From Gyrodactylus bullatarudis (lineage: Eukaryota; Platyhelminthes; Monogenea; Gyrodactylidea; Gyrodactylidae): a DNA stretch of 64,000 nucleotides. The stretch lies in contig SSNU01000208.1 of assembly GCA_012064415.1 (NCBI GenBank), positions 959,725 through 1,023,724 on the forward strand. The letters are read 5' to 3'. The position numbers and the translations under genes were made by a program. The notes under the pieces are model-generated. The model was not told the DNA's origin. It did no database searches and worked only from the letters and a program-made list of their open reading frames with translations. Below, piece after piece: positions 1 through 12,019 of this stretch (positions within the stretch are counted from its first letter, which is position 1; the number at the start of each line of letters is the position of its first letter).

Positions 1-3000
1 AATAGTAAATTCTCATCTTCATGCCAATTAGGTTTATAAAGAGAGGAGGATAAAGAGTTTCAACTCACCAAATGATTAAAGTACGGCTTCTTTGTGGAAC
101 ACAAAACACACGATTCATCAGACATGAGTAAATCATTTGGGTTACGTTTCAGGTATAATCTTAGATATGGATTCGGCAAGACCCCTTGTAAGGAATTCAA
201 CTATGGAAATAAACGGAGTTTAAATTATCAAATTTTATACAGAGAAAACGTGTGGAGATTTTCATGAAAATTTCCTGAATCGATCAAAAGTATTTTTTCT
301 TTTTGTTGTTTATTTATTCCCTCTTTTCACAAGGAGGGTTTCATCTTCTTCTACCGATTTTTCTATCTTCATATAAAAACGCACGTAATGAATTTCAATG
401 TGGAATACAGCATTCACTAGAGGGGATACATTTGGAGAAAGATATTTGGTAAATATTTTCTGGTCATCCGCCCACTCAAAGATCTCTACATTATTATTAT
501 ATTAACTATTACTATATGATCGACATTGGGAAAATTGTTTAAAACAAATATTTCTTCCAATTTGAGAAAAATATGCAATTCTATTCTGTTGATGAACATT
601 GTCCGTGAATGATTGAACCAAAGAGATCATGAGATTAACCATTGACTGGGAAATTTAGAGTTTTGTGTGATATTGAATGCAAAAGTAGCTCAATGATATC
701 ATTCTATTAAATTTGATGATATACTCAAAATGATATTCGAATTCTTGATCATCATTGCTAAAGATAACAAGGTCCGGAAATAAACTGTGAGCAGAGATTA
801 TGTCCGAGTATAAAGTATAAAGGAAGAAGTATAGACTCAATGGTTATTTCCTGAGATGGATTCGATAGCCTTGGATTTTCCTGCAATGAGGAAGAGAGAA
901 GTAAAATAATGAGATAAAAATCAGGAATCCAGGAGTAAGTAGGAATATAGTAATCTCGGAAGTACAGACTAGAGTAACTAGAACAGAATTGGAATGTTGG
1001 CAGAAAGTCTGATGGAAATTGATTATTAAGCTAGCACTACATAAGCCTTTTCAGTGATCCTAAAACGTTGACATTTCAAAATGAAACAGGATAATTTAGT
1101 CTATTTGTTTAGATTAATTGAATTAGGTACTTTATAGCTTGATAAATAATAAAAATTAAAATTCACATGTGGGAAATAGTAATACATGATTCTACTTATT
1201 AGAACTATCATCCTTATTTGATTATGGTCAGAGAGTGAATTCCTATCGGAGGAAAGTGGTGGTTCTATCAGATTATCACCTGTTTAGGTCAAAAGAAGAG
1301 GTCTGAATCCAATTGAATCCTGCTCAAAATCCAAACTACTTTCATTCATATTATTTCCGTTAATTTGATAAATACATTTTTCAAATTCAAATTGAACTGA
1401 AACAATATCATGTAATATAGACTTGAGAGGCTGTATCAATATTGAAACCTCTAGTGACTCACCTCGATTATGACTAGTTTTGTATTGATATCAATGCATC
1501 TGGGATGGTTGGTGAAGTTGATTTCAAGTTGAATTTGGAGTTTCTCCTTAATGGGTAGAAATGTGCTCATCAAAAGGGGGTTCATAGCTGAAAAGAGGAA
1601 ATATATTCATACTTCTAAAGTTTGGACAATGTTTTCTCTTAACAAATCTTGCAGGAATTCATCACCATACAGACTTTGATTGACTGATGAGACACTCAAA
1701 TTAAAAATAGATTCTAGCTTGTGATTTGTGTGGGCGTGTGTGTCAACTTTTTCGAGTGAAAAGGATGGAAAATAGTAGTGTGACTTGAAGAACGTGTACA
1801 TAACAAAAGCGAGTATTCAGGAAATTGAGAAATAGAAGAACAGGTGACATTCCTTCTATCTTTATAATAGGAGTACTGATAATATATATTGATGCATTTC
1901 TATCATCTTACCGATTTTGATAGTTCTAAGGAGAGGAGTGATTTATTCTATTAGTACATGTTTCTGATTTTTAAAGTTTTAAATGAATGAAAGTAATTCC
2001 AAAATTAGCCGACTTTAGAGGGGCTAACTACAGTGGTTTTCTCCTCTAATGATAAGAAAAATTCTATACTGAATTTGGTACATAATAAGTGTAGTTAAAA
2101 AATTATTTTTACATAATTTTCTCTGCTGGAGAATTGATCCTTCGCCAATTAGATAAAGGTTCAAAATCGTCTAAATTTGATAATTCCATGAGCAATACAT
2201 GCTTTACAAATTCCAAAGAAATCCTATGATGAGACCATTTCTACAGGTACACCCTGAACCAAAGTTTGAATTAAAGTAAACAATCTTCTAAAATTTTGTC
2301 CGCTAATTTTGGAATTAACTCAAACAAATGCTTTGATAGGCTTAGTGTTAGTGGGGGTTAAGTCCTTGTTAGAGGTTGTAAGTGAAACCATACAAATGTG
2401 ATCATGGGTTATCAACAGAAAGTCAAGTGAACAAGAGTGAAACGTTAGTTTTTTATGGTTAATGAACGATAAGGAATTGGGATTGTTAGAAACAAGTCCA
2501 AAAATCGGACAAAAAAAATAAACCAAAAAAACACAGACGCAGATGGACACAGTTGGAGTTAGGTGTCTGTGAACTCACTCGATATTTTCTCATGATAAAG
2601 TATTTCAGAAATAATTTCCACTCTCAAATATTGAGAACATTCTTCAACATGTTTCCTATGTAGATAAGGATTAAATGCAAAAAATTTGTATTCTCAAAAA
2701 TATATCTTTCTCAAAGGAACACGTTGAGACTTACGCCTTGATAAGTTAACTTGATTGGACTGGTTTGATACCTTGACGTCGTTCTCATTGATTTGGAAGA
2801 AGTCATTCAAATAAGCCAACTGAAAAAAAAGAAATTTAATGAGTAATTTTATGAGAAATCTATGCTAATAATATCCACTAGGGAGGCCTTTTATCTCCAA
2901 TTGATGAGAAAATTTCCCAGGGATTGTAATGAAGAGCTTTCTTGACGCATTATCTATATATCATTTTTACAGTTCATTAAATAATGTAGGAGTATTTTAC

Positions 3001-6000
3001 CTGTTATATACCTTGAAAATACCCATGTATATTATTAGAGAATAAACTCACAAGGCCATAGTTTTCTTTGGTATATTGGAGGAGATAATCAAACCATTTA
3101 TCGATGGCCATTAGAAAATGGCTATTGTTGAAAATACTAATCACGTTTTGAGAGATATCCTTGGCGAGTCTTTGTGAGAAGATCTTTCCGCGTACAAAAT
3201 TGCATTCATTATCGAATTTTTTGTCATTGATAGGATTCCTCAGCTTTTCAATTAATTCAATCATCTCTCTTGGCTCACGGTAGATAGTTTCGGGAGTCTG
3301 TTGTTCATAATAAATTTGTATAGGATAGTAGAGAACCGGTTTACCATCAATATCGAAATGTGAGAACAACTTGTCCACTTTAACTGTCTGGACCTGGCTT
3401 ACTATTGAGGTTCTATTGGAGCTGCAGATGGATTTGCGCAGATTATCGGCACTTTGTGATCTAGTGAGGAGGGTTTGATTCTCTTCACAGCCGGATAGTT
3501 CCTCGGAATCTGAATTTGAGTTTGACACATCTGACTGGGTTTTACCCGATTCAGTCTGATCTGGATTGGTTCCATGAGTGCCGTTGCTGCCGAATTGTAC
3601 GAAAATATGTATCAGATTGTTTACGATTGGTGACTTTGACTCATATGAAATTTTTATCAAGCTAAAATAATATTTTGTTTATATTAGAGTTACTTAAAAG
3701 TAGTTTGGTGGTTATAAAAAACTTACTTAACAAACTCCTTTCTTAGATTTCTATCGCACAAGTCAGTTCGAAATAGGGAATAAATTCTAGCAGATGCATC
3801 ATTTGGCAATTCTGGTATGTTCACTTTAAGAGCACTCTCAACCAGAATCAAGATTAAATTCATATTCTTCCTCAGGGCAACAAACGCTTCACAACAGAGA
3901 TCCACAAACATTGGAATCCCTCCTTTGGAGAGACTGCTCATGGTTCGTAGATCGAATTTTGTTGTCTCCGATATGACGTAATCCGGATTCGTGTAATTTT
4001 CCAGGATGTACACAAAATCGGGGAGAAGAAGAAAGGGGGATCGATCTCTTTTTATCCCCAAAATCTCTTGGGCCTGACCGAAACACTTTGAAAAGTCAAT
4101 TTGAAATATCTGGCCAGTGTTACAAATCATAACGTTGTCGTTATGTCGATCACCCAGGCCCAAAATGTAGGTTATGATACAACTGGCCACTAGACTTCTC
4201 ATGAAATTCTCCATTACCTAATGCAGAGAAAATGACAAAACTTTTTTGTATTTTTAGACTGTTTTTATAGTAATTTACTCACTTTTGAGTGATTATCTTG
4301 ATTCTTTTTTATAAGCCAGTTATAAATTGATGTAGAGGATTTTATGGAGCCCTGGGGGGAGATCTGAATCTGACGCAGAGTATTGCATCCCGGGACTAAT
4401 TCGATGAATCCTTGCTTGTTCCCAGTTGGTAGAACCTTGTAGTGTTTCAGCCTCAGGTCAATGTTTTCATTCAACCAGATTCTGTCCATAATCAAAATAA
4501 GTTGACAGACTAAAGCGTCCAATTCGAGGTCATCGCCACGCTAAACATGTAAGATGATTCTTAGTTATCTCAGGGTCATTACTTTATTTCTATAGGAATG
4601 CATTAGTTTTCTCGATTAAATTTATAAAAGCGATATGATTCAAGTCTGTTGTAGAATAACTTACTTTAAACATTAAATAGATGGGATTATCTGGTAGTTC
4701 AACAGAATGGAACACTAATTTCAACGGTTTAGTCCTTGAAGAGAAATATGAACAAAATTCCGGAGTAATCATGTGAACATTGATACCGAGATTGTAGGGA
4801 AGACGAAGACCTGGCTCGTAAAGACCACCGAAAGAGTTCCAATTCTTTTCTGTTACATTGACCATGGTTTTTGACAACATTTGATTCGACACTAAGGAAT
4901 GTTGATGAATGTTCTCCTCCTCTGTGTCTGGGATATTCTGATGGAAACTAGTATCTTTTATGAGTAAATTGAGGGCTGGCAGGTTCTTCAGGATTTCTAC
5001 TTTACGATAGGAACTTTTTCGATGTTTAACGTCGTAGGCTGTTTTCACAAAGATTTGCACTGAATCTAATTGTCGATCCCAGATTCGATTGAGCTCATAG
5101 CCGGCTGTATGTCTCAAGGTTGACAATAGTATTTTATGACGATAACTAAAGTTTCTATCAAGGGTCTCTGAGCATATCGGGATAAGGTACCAGAATAAAT
5201 CGTTGGCAAAATTTATCGACTCTGACGAAAGGTATATCAGTAGCTGGAATAGGCCAGACCAATCAAAGTACAAGTCATAGTTGAGACACTGGAATATTGA
5301 AAAAGAATTTTGCAAAATAGTTCTAGCGAAAATTTTCAAAATAAAATGGGTTCTTAGACATTCAACCTACCGTACTAGCAAAGTGTGGTCACTGGTTATT
5401 ACTATATCCATATGAACTCTCATTTGATGGAGATTGTCTTCTCACACCTACAGGTGTTAGAATCCGAATAAGCAAGTGTCAAATAATATTCAAGTCATAG
5501 TGGCGGGTTTCGTCCTTATTAGGACGAGTCAGTAGTATACCATAGCCAGGATTGAACGTTGTGAGGCAACGCTTCAATACACTAGGCCAGAACCCCCATT
5601 TATCTACTATAGGATAGCTATTACTCAACACTCCCATAGTTTTGATATCATCTACACACTGGTTATTTTGAATAATCCCAATGTAGAAATCACAGTGTTT
5701 TCAGAGATTTAACCTACTAGCAAAGTGTGGTAATTTTCTTTTAATTTCAATTTAAAATAAGATTAAAGAGTTATAGGAGCACCTGTAACCTATGTGATAG
5801 TAATGTAGTTTATATACACAAGACATGTATTTATAAAACAAAGAGTTGATCTTATTTCTGGACTCGATAGAAAATCACTGCTCACTTCCACTAGCTGCGG
5901 TATGTACAGGGATAATTGATCTGGACTCTTTTGAGAGAGGGATTGCACAGCAAAATTTCGAATTATTCGATCACTACAGGTACTCTGTAAGAGGTTTATT

Positions 6001-9000
6001 GAAGAGAGAATATCCCATTCCTTAATTAGTTGAGCAAAGCTAAAAAGGGGGAATTGATAAGGAAAACAGGCGACATACTCATAGATTTCACTGAGAATCG
6101 AATGCCAACGGATAGTCTGAGTGTTTGAAAAGTCCTCTTCCTTTTTTATTCGCGATCTAGGCACTCTGAAAACACTTCGGTCTCTCAACTTGGGCAGGAA
6201 CAGTAACAGCTGAGAGAGCATTAGACTCAGTGTGAAATTGTTTGTGGTGAGATAACTCTTCAAATTCCAGAGTATTTCAACAGGACCTGACAGGACTGGT
6301 AGCAGATAGCAGACTATTGACTTTCCATCACCAAAGGCAAATTTCTATAGAAAAGAATAGTCGAGGCAAAACATTAGAGCAAGGAATATTCATTTGAGTA
6401 TTGATGGCCATCTCTTTTTCTTTAATACTAATTTAATATTTATAGATATAACACACATAAGAAATAATATACAGATCCAAGAAGAAAATAATCTTGAATC
6501 GTTTACAGACTCAGAGATTTACCTTGTTCTCCGTCACACCCGGAACGGGAGGGTTTGCTTACTCAAATTTAATTCAGACATTAGGCCCTCAATTGATTGC
6601 AAAGTAGCTGTTCAAATAGTAGTAATATATCATCTATAATAATCATGACTAACACCAAATGTCACATGATGACACAAGTAAGTAAGTGTTTCTTTTGAAA
6701 ACATTGCAAAAAAGGTTTGGATCAATAACCGATTAGCTTGGCCTCTGACTACTACATATAGTGTCTATTTCGTTCACTTTTATTATACGGCAATTGGTTT
6801 TTTCAATACTTGAGAGATCTATACTCTTAAGTTTAGTAAAATTGATGATTCAAATTAATATACATATTAAAATACTCTGTTAGTTTATGGGGGGGAGTAA
6901 ACATTGAAAGATAAAGAGGAAAAATATAAAAGTTGATTAGTAGAAAATCACTTGCCTTTTGTGACTTAAATTTAACCTAGTAGCAAATTCAAAGGTTATA
7001 TATGTAATACATATTATTTATATCTAAGGAATGCTTAGCAATATATCTATGTAGGTGGATTATACCAAGTGTGACTTACACTCTGGCACACTGTGAGATT
7101 TGACTTGAGCGGCTCCAGGCCAACAATCTTCATGTAGTAACGGTTACTCTTGTCCAGGGCATCGTTATAGCTTGTCACTGCCTTGTCGTACTCAGATAGA
7201 GCATCGGGATTGTTCAGGATTGAGAGGAGAATTGAGTTTTCAGCATACTTTATTGCGTCAAGAGCCTTGTCGTTCAAATCGAAGCAATCTCTCGTTTCCC
7301 TGAGAAAAAAATGTGGACTAGAAATTAGAAAAGAAGGAGGGAAATCTTTCCTTACATTACTGCCGTCCGTTTTGGCTGGAAATTGGGAAAACTGAAGTTG
7401 TCAATTTCAACATTGAAGTCAACCTCTAGGACAATTGCATTATCCCTTCGATTTGGTTCTGTATACGTACAACGAATAACTGGATTGTCTGTCGTTTCAC
7501 TCGGCCATAGTTTAATCAAATGCTTTCCTCGGACAAGTTTACACTCGGCATCGAAAAGGGGTTGGTTGACCCATCCTAGTAGTACAGCATTATTCCCTAA
7601 GAAGTATTTGGTTATTAAAATGGAATGACACAAAAATATTGTAAATTATCCTTACAATCATATTCTGAAGGGCCTAGTGCCTTTGCACTGAATAGAGCCA
7701 ATGAGAGGACCGTTTCCCTTGGCAGTTTCCTTATGCTTGCAAATTTAACACTGCTATTCAATCGAGGATTATACGAAGGTATCTTATGACTGGAAATTAT
7801 TTTACAATAACTTGAGTTGATTAGAGTCAATGTGGAAGAGGAGTTTGAAAAGGTGTCAGATTGACCACAAGAAAGGCTTTCCAGTGTTCTCCCGCAGTAC
7901 ATGAGACAAGCTCGTATAAATATACAGTTGCTAGAATGAAAAATAGGATTAGTAATTTTTATGGTAGATTCTGGTTGGATAGAAATTACATGTTATCTGA
8001 GTCCCTGTGCTGGGTCTCTTCAAGTTTGTAAATCTTTCGAAAGTTGGCCGTGAATGGCTCATCGCATTCTAATGATATCCGATCAGGGCTACCCAGGGTT
8101 GATTTGTCCTCAGAGTAATCGATAAAGGAAAATGGACACTGACACGATCTAAAGTAGGCGTTACTGAACATTTTCAGGTTCGAGCTGATAGATTCAAGAA
8201 TTTCATTAATCTCGTAAGAATGAGCTGACAAATCAACGACATCGGGTCCATCGCCGGTCTTGCTTTCACCCTGATTGTTGAGAAAAAGTTGAGAAACAGT
8301 GTTACTCACAATTTTATCAATGTGACCGATTAATCTGTTGATTGCATTGCCAAATCTGCTCAGATCATTTGAGAGGTCATTATTTGGGGATAACTTGTAG
8401 CAGGAGATTATGATTGCCTTGAGAAATTGAGTTACATGAGTCTGTGATTGTCGTAAGCGTTCGATTCTATTGTTGGAATTGGTTTCCTTGAAGAAAAAAA
8501 AGGAAGGATTGATGTAAAAGACTAACGTACTAGAGTCTTTTTCAGTTCATCAATAGATTTATTCAAGCTCTGATAGAATAATTCAAAATCTCCACTGCAA
8601 ATTTAGAGTGCAAAGTTAGAGAAATAACAAACTATTTATTGATTTTGTTCGTGATATCTGGATAGAGGACAAAGTTGATGAATGAAATTTTCTCTTTGGC
8701 CTGTCGATCGATAGAGGCAAATTTACTGGACTCTTCGAGGACCAAGTCAAGTGTGGAATTATTACGAAAACATGCCTCCGTATACTGACACTCTCCAAGG
8801 ATATACTCGCTTTTATTTATTATTAACATTATAAATTACTGTTTTAAGAATTCAAATCGACCTCGAATTCGTAGGCGATAATCCATAGGATCAAAATATT
8901 CCAACTTTAAAAGACTTTTGACACATTCCCTAATCAGTTCGTGAACTCTAATTTTGTTCGCTATATTAATTAAACTAAATGAAAACGTACGGTTTGTGGT

Positions 9001-9675
9001 AATTTCATACTGATTTGTCATGTCAAAAGAGAGATAATCCTTGAGCATTTGTAGATCATAAGAATGATCCTGTAAATTGGATATATTCACTTTCTGAATT
9101 ACTACACGGATATCAACTTGGGAAATGGTTTTCTCGTTTAAAGATTCGACTTTTTCATCATTCACAGAAAATTTAAATGCTGGAAAATCGTAAATTTGCC
9201 AATTCGGTTTTTTTGAAGGGAATATGCATTTCTTGTAAACAGGATTGTAGACGAGCTGACGACTTTTTATCTTTCTACCAGAAGATATTCTCTCTATAGT
9301 TCCTGTAGAGGATTTAGGTATACAAAATCTATGAAGTTTAGTGAAAATATGGAATACTTGACGAGGTCAGAGGATAGTTTATTTAAATATTTATCATGAT
9401 ATAAATATTCTTTTAAATCAAGATAACTGGAAATGCTGTTTATAATGGGATTCGGAGTAATGTTTCTACGCAACTGTAGAATACTAGAATTATTCAATAA
9501 CTGTTCTCTCTGGTCACTAGTCTTTCTAATTACAGGTTTACGAACGAGTTTCTTCACAGGAGGTTTCTCTTGACGCTTAAGAGGATCAAATATATTGAGT
9601 ATATCACTAAAATCACTCTCCTCAGAAAAATCTATCATATCACGCTGAAAATAAAAAATTAATTATTACTTCCAT
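1..9675 (-). CDS. PIK3C2: Class II phosphatidylinositol 3-kinase (PIK3C2-like), 3' end beyond window
   Basis: Lipid kinase expected to make PI3P or PI(3,4)P2 on endosomal and plasma membranes. Seventeen exons join in frame: 9675-9670, 9644-9358, 9328-8840, 8809-8633, 8594-8531, 8486-7990, 7930-7656, 7596-7356, 7299-7080, 6344-5886, 5288-4665, 4540-4283, 4217-3727, 3661-3145, 2819-2735, 1587-1463, 200-69. They give 1649 codons before the left edge. Domains in order: Ras-binding (about 150-290), PI3K-type C2 (about 507-680, LPRET and LGWVNQPLFD), helical PIK (about 690-1050), kinase (about 1085-1350), PX (about 1430-1550) and the start of a C-terminal C2 (PNPYLRLYL). PX plus C2 after the kinase defines class II. 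The likely catalytic lysine is Lys1113 (LMFK), and DRHNDN lies at 1222-1227. The metal motif reads DFS (1240-1242) rather than DFG. Introns are 25-44 bp at the 5' end and up to 1262 bp at the 3' end. The family call is firm; A/B/G subtype is not resolved. Confidence 0.93.
5364..5730 (-). mobile_element. tRNA-like SINE insertion with hammerhead-like block, inside a PI3K intron
   Basis: The unit is bounded by direct repeats of about 20 bp (5364-5388 and 5711-5730, sharing TAGCAAAGTGTGG and AACCTAC), which resemble a target-site duplication. On the minus strand it contains a tRNA-Val-like piece: TAGTGTATTGAAGCG (A-box-like, 5570-5584), GCCTCAC (anticodon-arm-like) and a perfect B-box GTTCAATCC (5549-5557). 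Just downstream lies a hammerhead-like block (5507-5532): CTGA, then the GTCC/GGAC stem around a short loop, then GAAAC. The conserved GA after CTGAN is replaced, so the ribozyme is probably dead. Schistosome SM-alpha repeats pair a pol III promoter with a hammerhead in this order. It sits in the 597 bp intron between helical-domain exons, on the same strand as the host gene. A 10-nt repeat, ACTGGTTATT, occurs inside each end. Confidence 0.55.
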
Positions 9676-9757
9676 CGAGCGTCACAACCAAAAATTCACT
9701 ATCGAAAAACAAACAAAACATTCTTGACAATTTTTTGTTTTAGTTATTTTGAATGAA
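9676..9757. promoter_or_regulatory. Short divergent intergenic region between PI3-kinase and IFT52
   Basis: Only 82 bp separate the two inferred start codons, which point away from each other. The stretch is AT-rich with T runs. I see no clear TATA box or CCAAT box. It must hold both 5' UTRs and the core promoter elements unless either gene has further upstream non-coding exons, so a shared bidirectional promoter is an inference from spacing. Confidence 0.45.
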
Positions 9758-11099
9758 ATGGTTTCAAAAATAGTAAACAGTGATGGTACTTTGGAGAAAA
9801 CTTTATCATTTGATTCTAAATATTCTTCAACTTACAAGGAGAGCAACTATTCTAAATTATTGAAAAGCATAGCATCTTCAAAAGATTTTAAACAGTGATT
9901 ATTTATACAATTATCTTAAAATAGTGTAAAATTACAAAACGAAAATGATTTTGAACCTGACTTATTAATATGTGAAAACCCAAATGACCCAAAGAAATTA
10001 GTGAATCATTAAATTAATCGTTTTTTAGACATTACAAGCAGAAAAAATTTTAGAAAATGGTAAAGCAATGCTTCTTCTTGTTGGTGAATTAGAATCCGTA
10101 ATGAATTTGAACACATTTACAAAATCGCTTGGTTTTGAATTCTCAGATCGTAAGATACTTGAATTACTCGTAAAATCCAGACATTCTGATTAAATCTACA
10201 CATCTCAGCCAAGTAGAACATCCCAAGTTAACTTTGGTTAAATTCAAAAAGATTTCAGTAAAGGTTCCCTTTTGTCATAAATTGAAAGTCAAGCCTCCGA
10301 GTCAGGTGTATCTCTCATCTGATGTTGATACTTTTCCTTCTAATCAACCCATAGCAGCAGTTTACACAGATCCCAAGACATTTGGTAAGATTATTGCTCT
10401 GGGTACATCAAGGATATTTCACAATGACTTTATTGAGGAACAGGAGAATTTGGAGTTTTTCTGGGAACTCGTCCGAGAGTTATTGAGTGGAGAATATTTC
10501 TCAAATTCCACTTGGAATGGACTGGATGAGATAAGACATTGTCCGGATTTTTCAATCATCTCCTCTACCCTACTCGGAGGCTTGGGAGACTTTGAGGAGT
10601 TCCCTACCACGGAAAAGAATTATAATGTCAGTGAATTAATTTGCAATGACCTTTTTTCCATTGACAGCGATTACTTGCTTGATGTTAAGAGGTAAAAGAA
10701 GTAATTTTTTAATAGTTACAGTTGTTATGATGATATTGGATTGAAACAGGAAAACTTGTCTCTTATAATACCGAAATTTGAAATTCCACTCCCCAGTGTC
10801 AAACTGAGTCATTTCAATCCGATATTTGACTGTGGAAATTTAGATGGACCAGAACTGGAAATTTTTGATCTCGATCAGTCTTTCAATTCAATGGAAAAGA
10901 TGTTGGAAAAACTGAAACGAGGCTGTAAATTTTTGTTTATGACCCTTAAGATTCCGAAAAAAATGATCTCGAAGGATTTATTCTGGAAGCTGGAAAAATG
11001 TTCAATATTGAAAGGGAAAATCCAAAGGAAATTCTTGAAGTAGTCACAAGAAGATTGATCGAATCCAAATTAACACATCTTTGTGATCCTTATATGTGA
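9758..11099 (+). CDS. IFT52: Intraflagellar transport protein 52 (IFT52)
   Basis: Core subunit of the IFT-B complex, needed to build cilia. Six exons, 9758-9894, 9925-10000, 10029-10149, 10181-10691, 10716-10924 and 10951-11099, total 1203 nt and encode 400 aa. All five introns are GT-AG and only 30, 28, 31, 24 and 26 bp long. Family landmarks in order are a PDLLI strand and a glycine-containing LENGKAMLLLVG stretch of the N-terminal GIFT-like fold, FPSNQPIAAVY with IIALGTSRIF, the proline-rich FEIPLPSV linker, and the C-terminal ELEIFDLDQSF motif followed by a conserved helical tail (NDLEGFILEAGKMF) that forms the IFT-B contact region. The protein is slightly shorter than the usual 430-440 aa. 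It is divergent from the PI3-kinase gene with 82 bp between start codons, so promoter sharing is likely. The last intron had to be inferred because the unspliced frame stops; the spliced reading restores homology. Confidence 0.9.
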
Positions 11100-12019
11100 T
11101 GGGACTCGTTTTTTTTCTTGTCTTCTTTTTTTTACATATGAATAGGATCCATTCTAACGATAATAAACATATGAATAAGTTAAAAAAAAAACGATTTTTT
11201 CCTGTCCAAATTGTATTGTAGATTAATTTTAATTTGGCTAGGCTCTCGTGTCTTAAATTCATTGTTAAAAAGTTGGCCACGACAGTACAGTAGTTAAAAA
11301 TGTTTTTTTATTAGAAATTATATTTTTATTTAACAGTTAGATTGTACAATTCATGTTATACAGTGTATTTATAATGATACATTTGATTAAATTTTTTGGT
11401 CAAGTAGACACGTCCATCGTGTCTTCGCTGAATTTTTTCTATCACTGTATAAAGACTTTACAAGACAGTACATATTGCCTCTACTGTCCTTTTGTCCATT
11501 AGAATTATGATGAATTCAATAAAAGATTAAAAAAAATCATAATTTTCTCTCCATTTGAATAAACGCGCTCGAATGATCATCGCGTGTATTTTTCATAGCA
11601 ATAATGATGTAATGCAATAATGATAACCAAAATCAACAACAAGATTAATAATAAATAATATTTAAATATTTACAGCTTACTTTTTGATAAAATGTCTGTA
11701 CTAGAAATTCGGAATACTTTTATTAAATCAGTTGTAGGAAAGAAATTAGTTTTTGAGGATTATTTATAAATACACATTCATTATAATGAATTCTTGGTTA
11801 TCTTTTTCATAGGAAGGTAGGATAGCTGAATGTGATAATTGAATAGTAGCTTCCCCACTCTGTAGTTAACGGTTCACAGTAAAAAATGTATTGTGAAAAA
11901 ATTAATCAATTTCACACTGTTTTTTCTCGAATAAAAAGTAAAAAAATTGACTTGATTTAACCTAAAATTTAGGTTACTCACAAGTAGTGTTTGATGGTTG
12001 TGCAAAAGGACAAAACTGT
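11100..12019. other. Convergent intergenic spacer
   Basis: AT-rich spacer between the 3' ends of IFT52 and the RGS9BP-like gene. No gene-like coding signal was seen on either strand. It should contain both transcript ends; AATAAA-type polyadenylation hexamers occur, for example near 11519 on the plus strand, but none can be assigned with certainty. Confidence 0.6.

Noticed and set aside
1607..1801. Minus-strand frame with KVDTHAH, which recalls adenosine/AMP deaminase active-site motifs
   Set aside because: The motif falls in a CA-rich low-complexity stretch. The PI3-kinase exons on either side join in frame and complete a C2 domain without it, so it is intronic.
8810..8839. In-frame stop within the Ras-binding domain of the PI3-kinase
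   Set aside because: The stop lies in a 30-bp GT-AG intron; removing it gives a continuous domain.
10925..10965. Apparent frameshift near a run of seven A in IFT52
   Set aside because: A 26-bp GT-AG intron (10925-10950) explains the frame change, restores the conserved C-terminal helix and makes the total length divisible by three.
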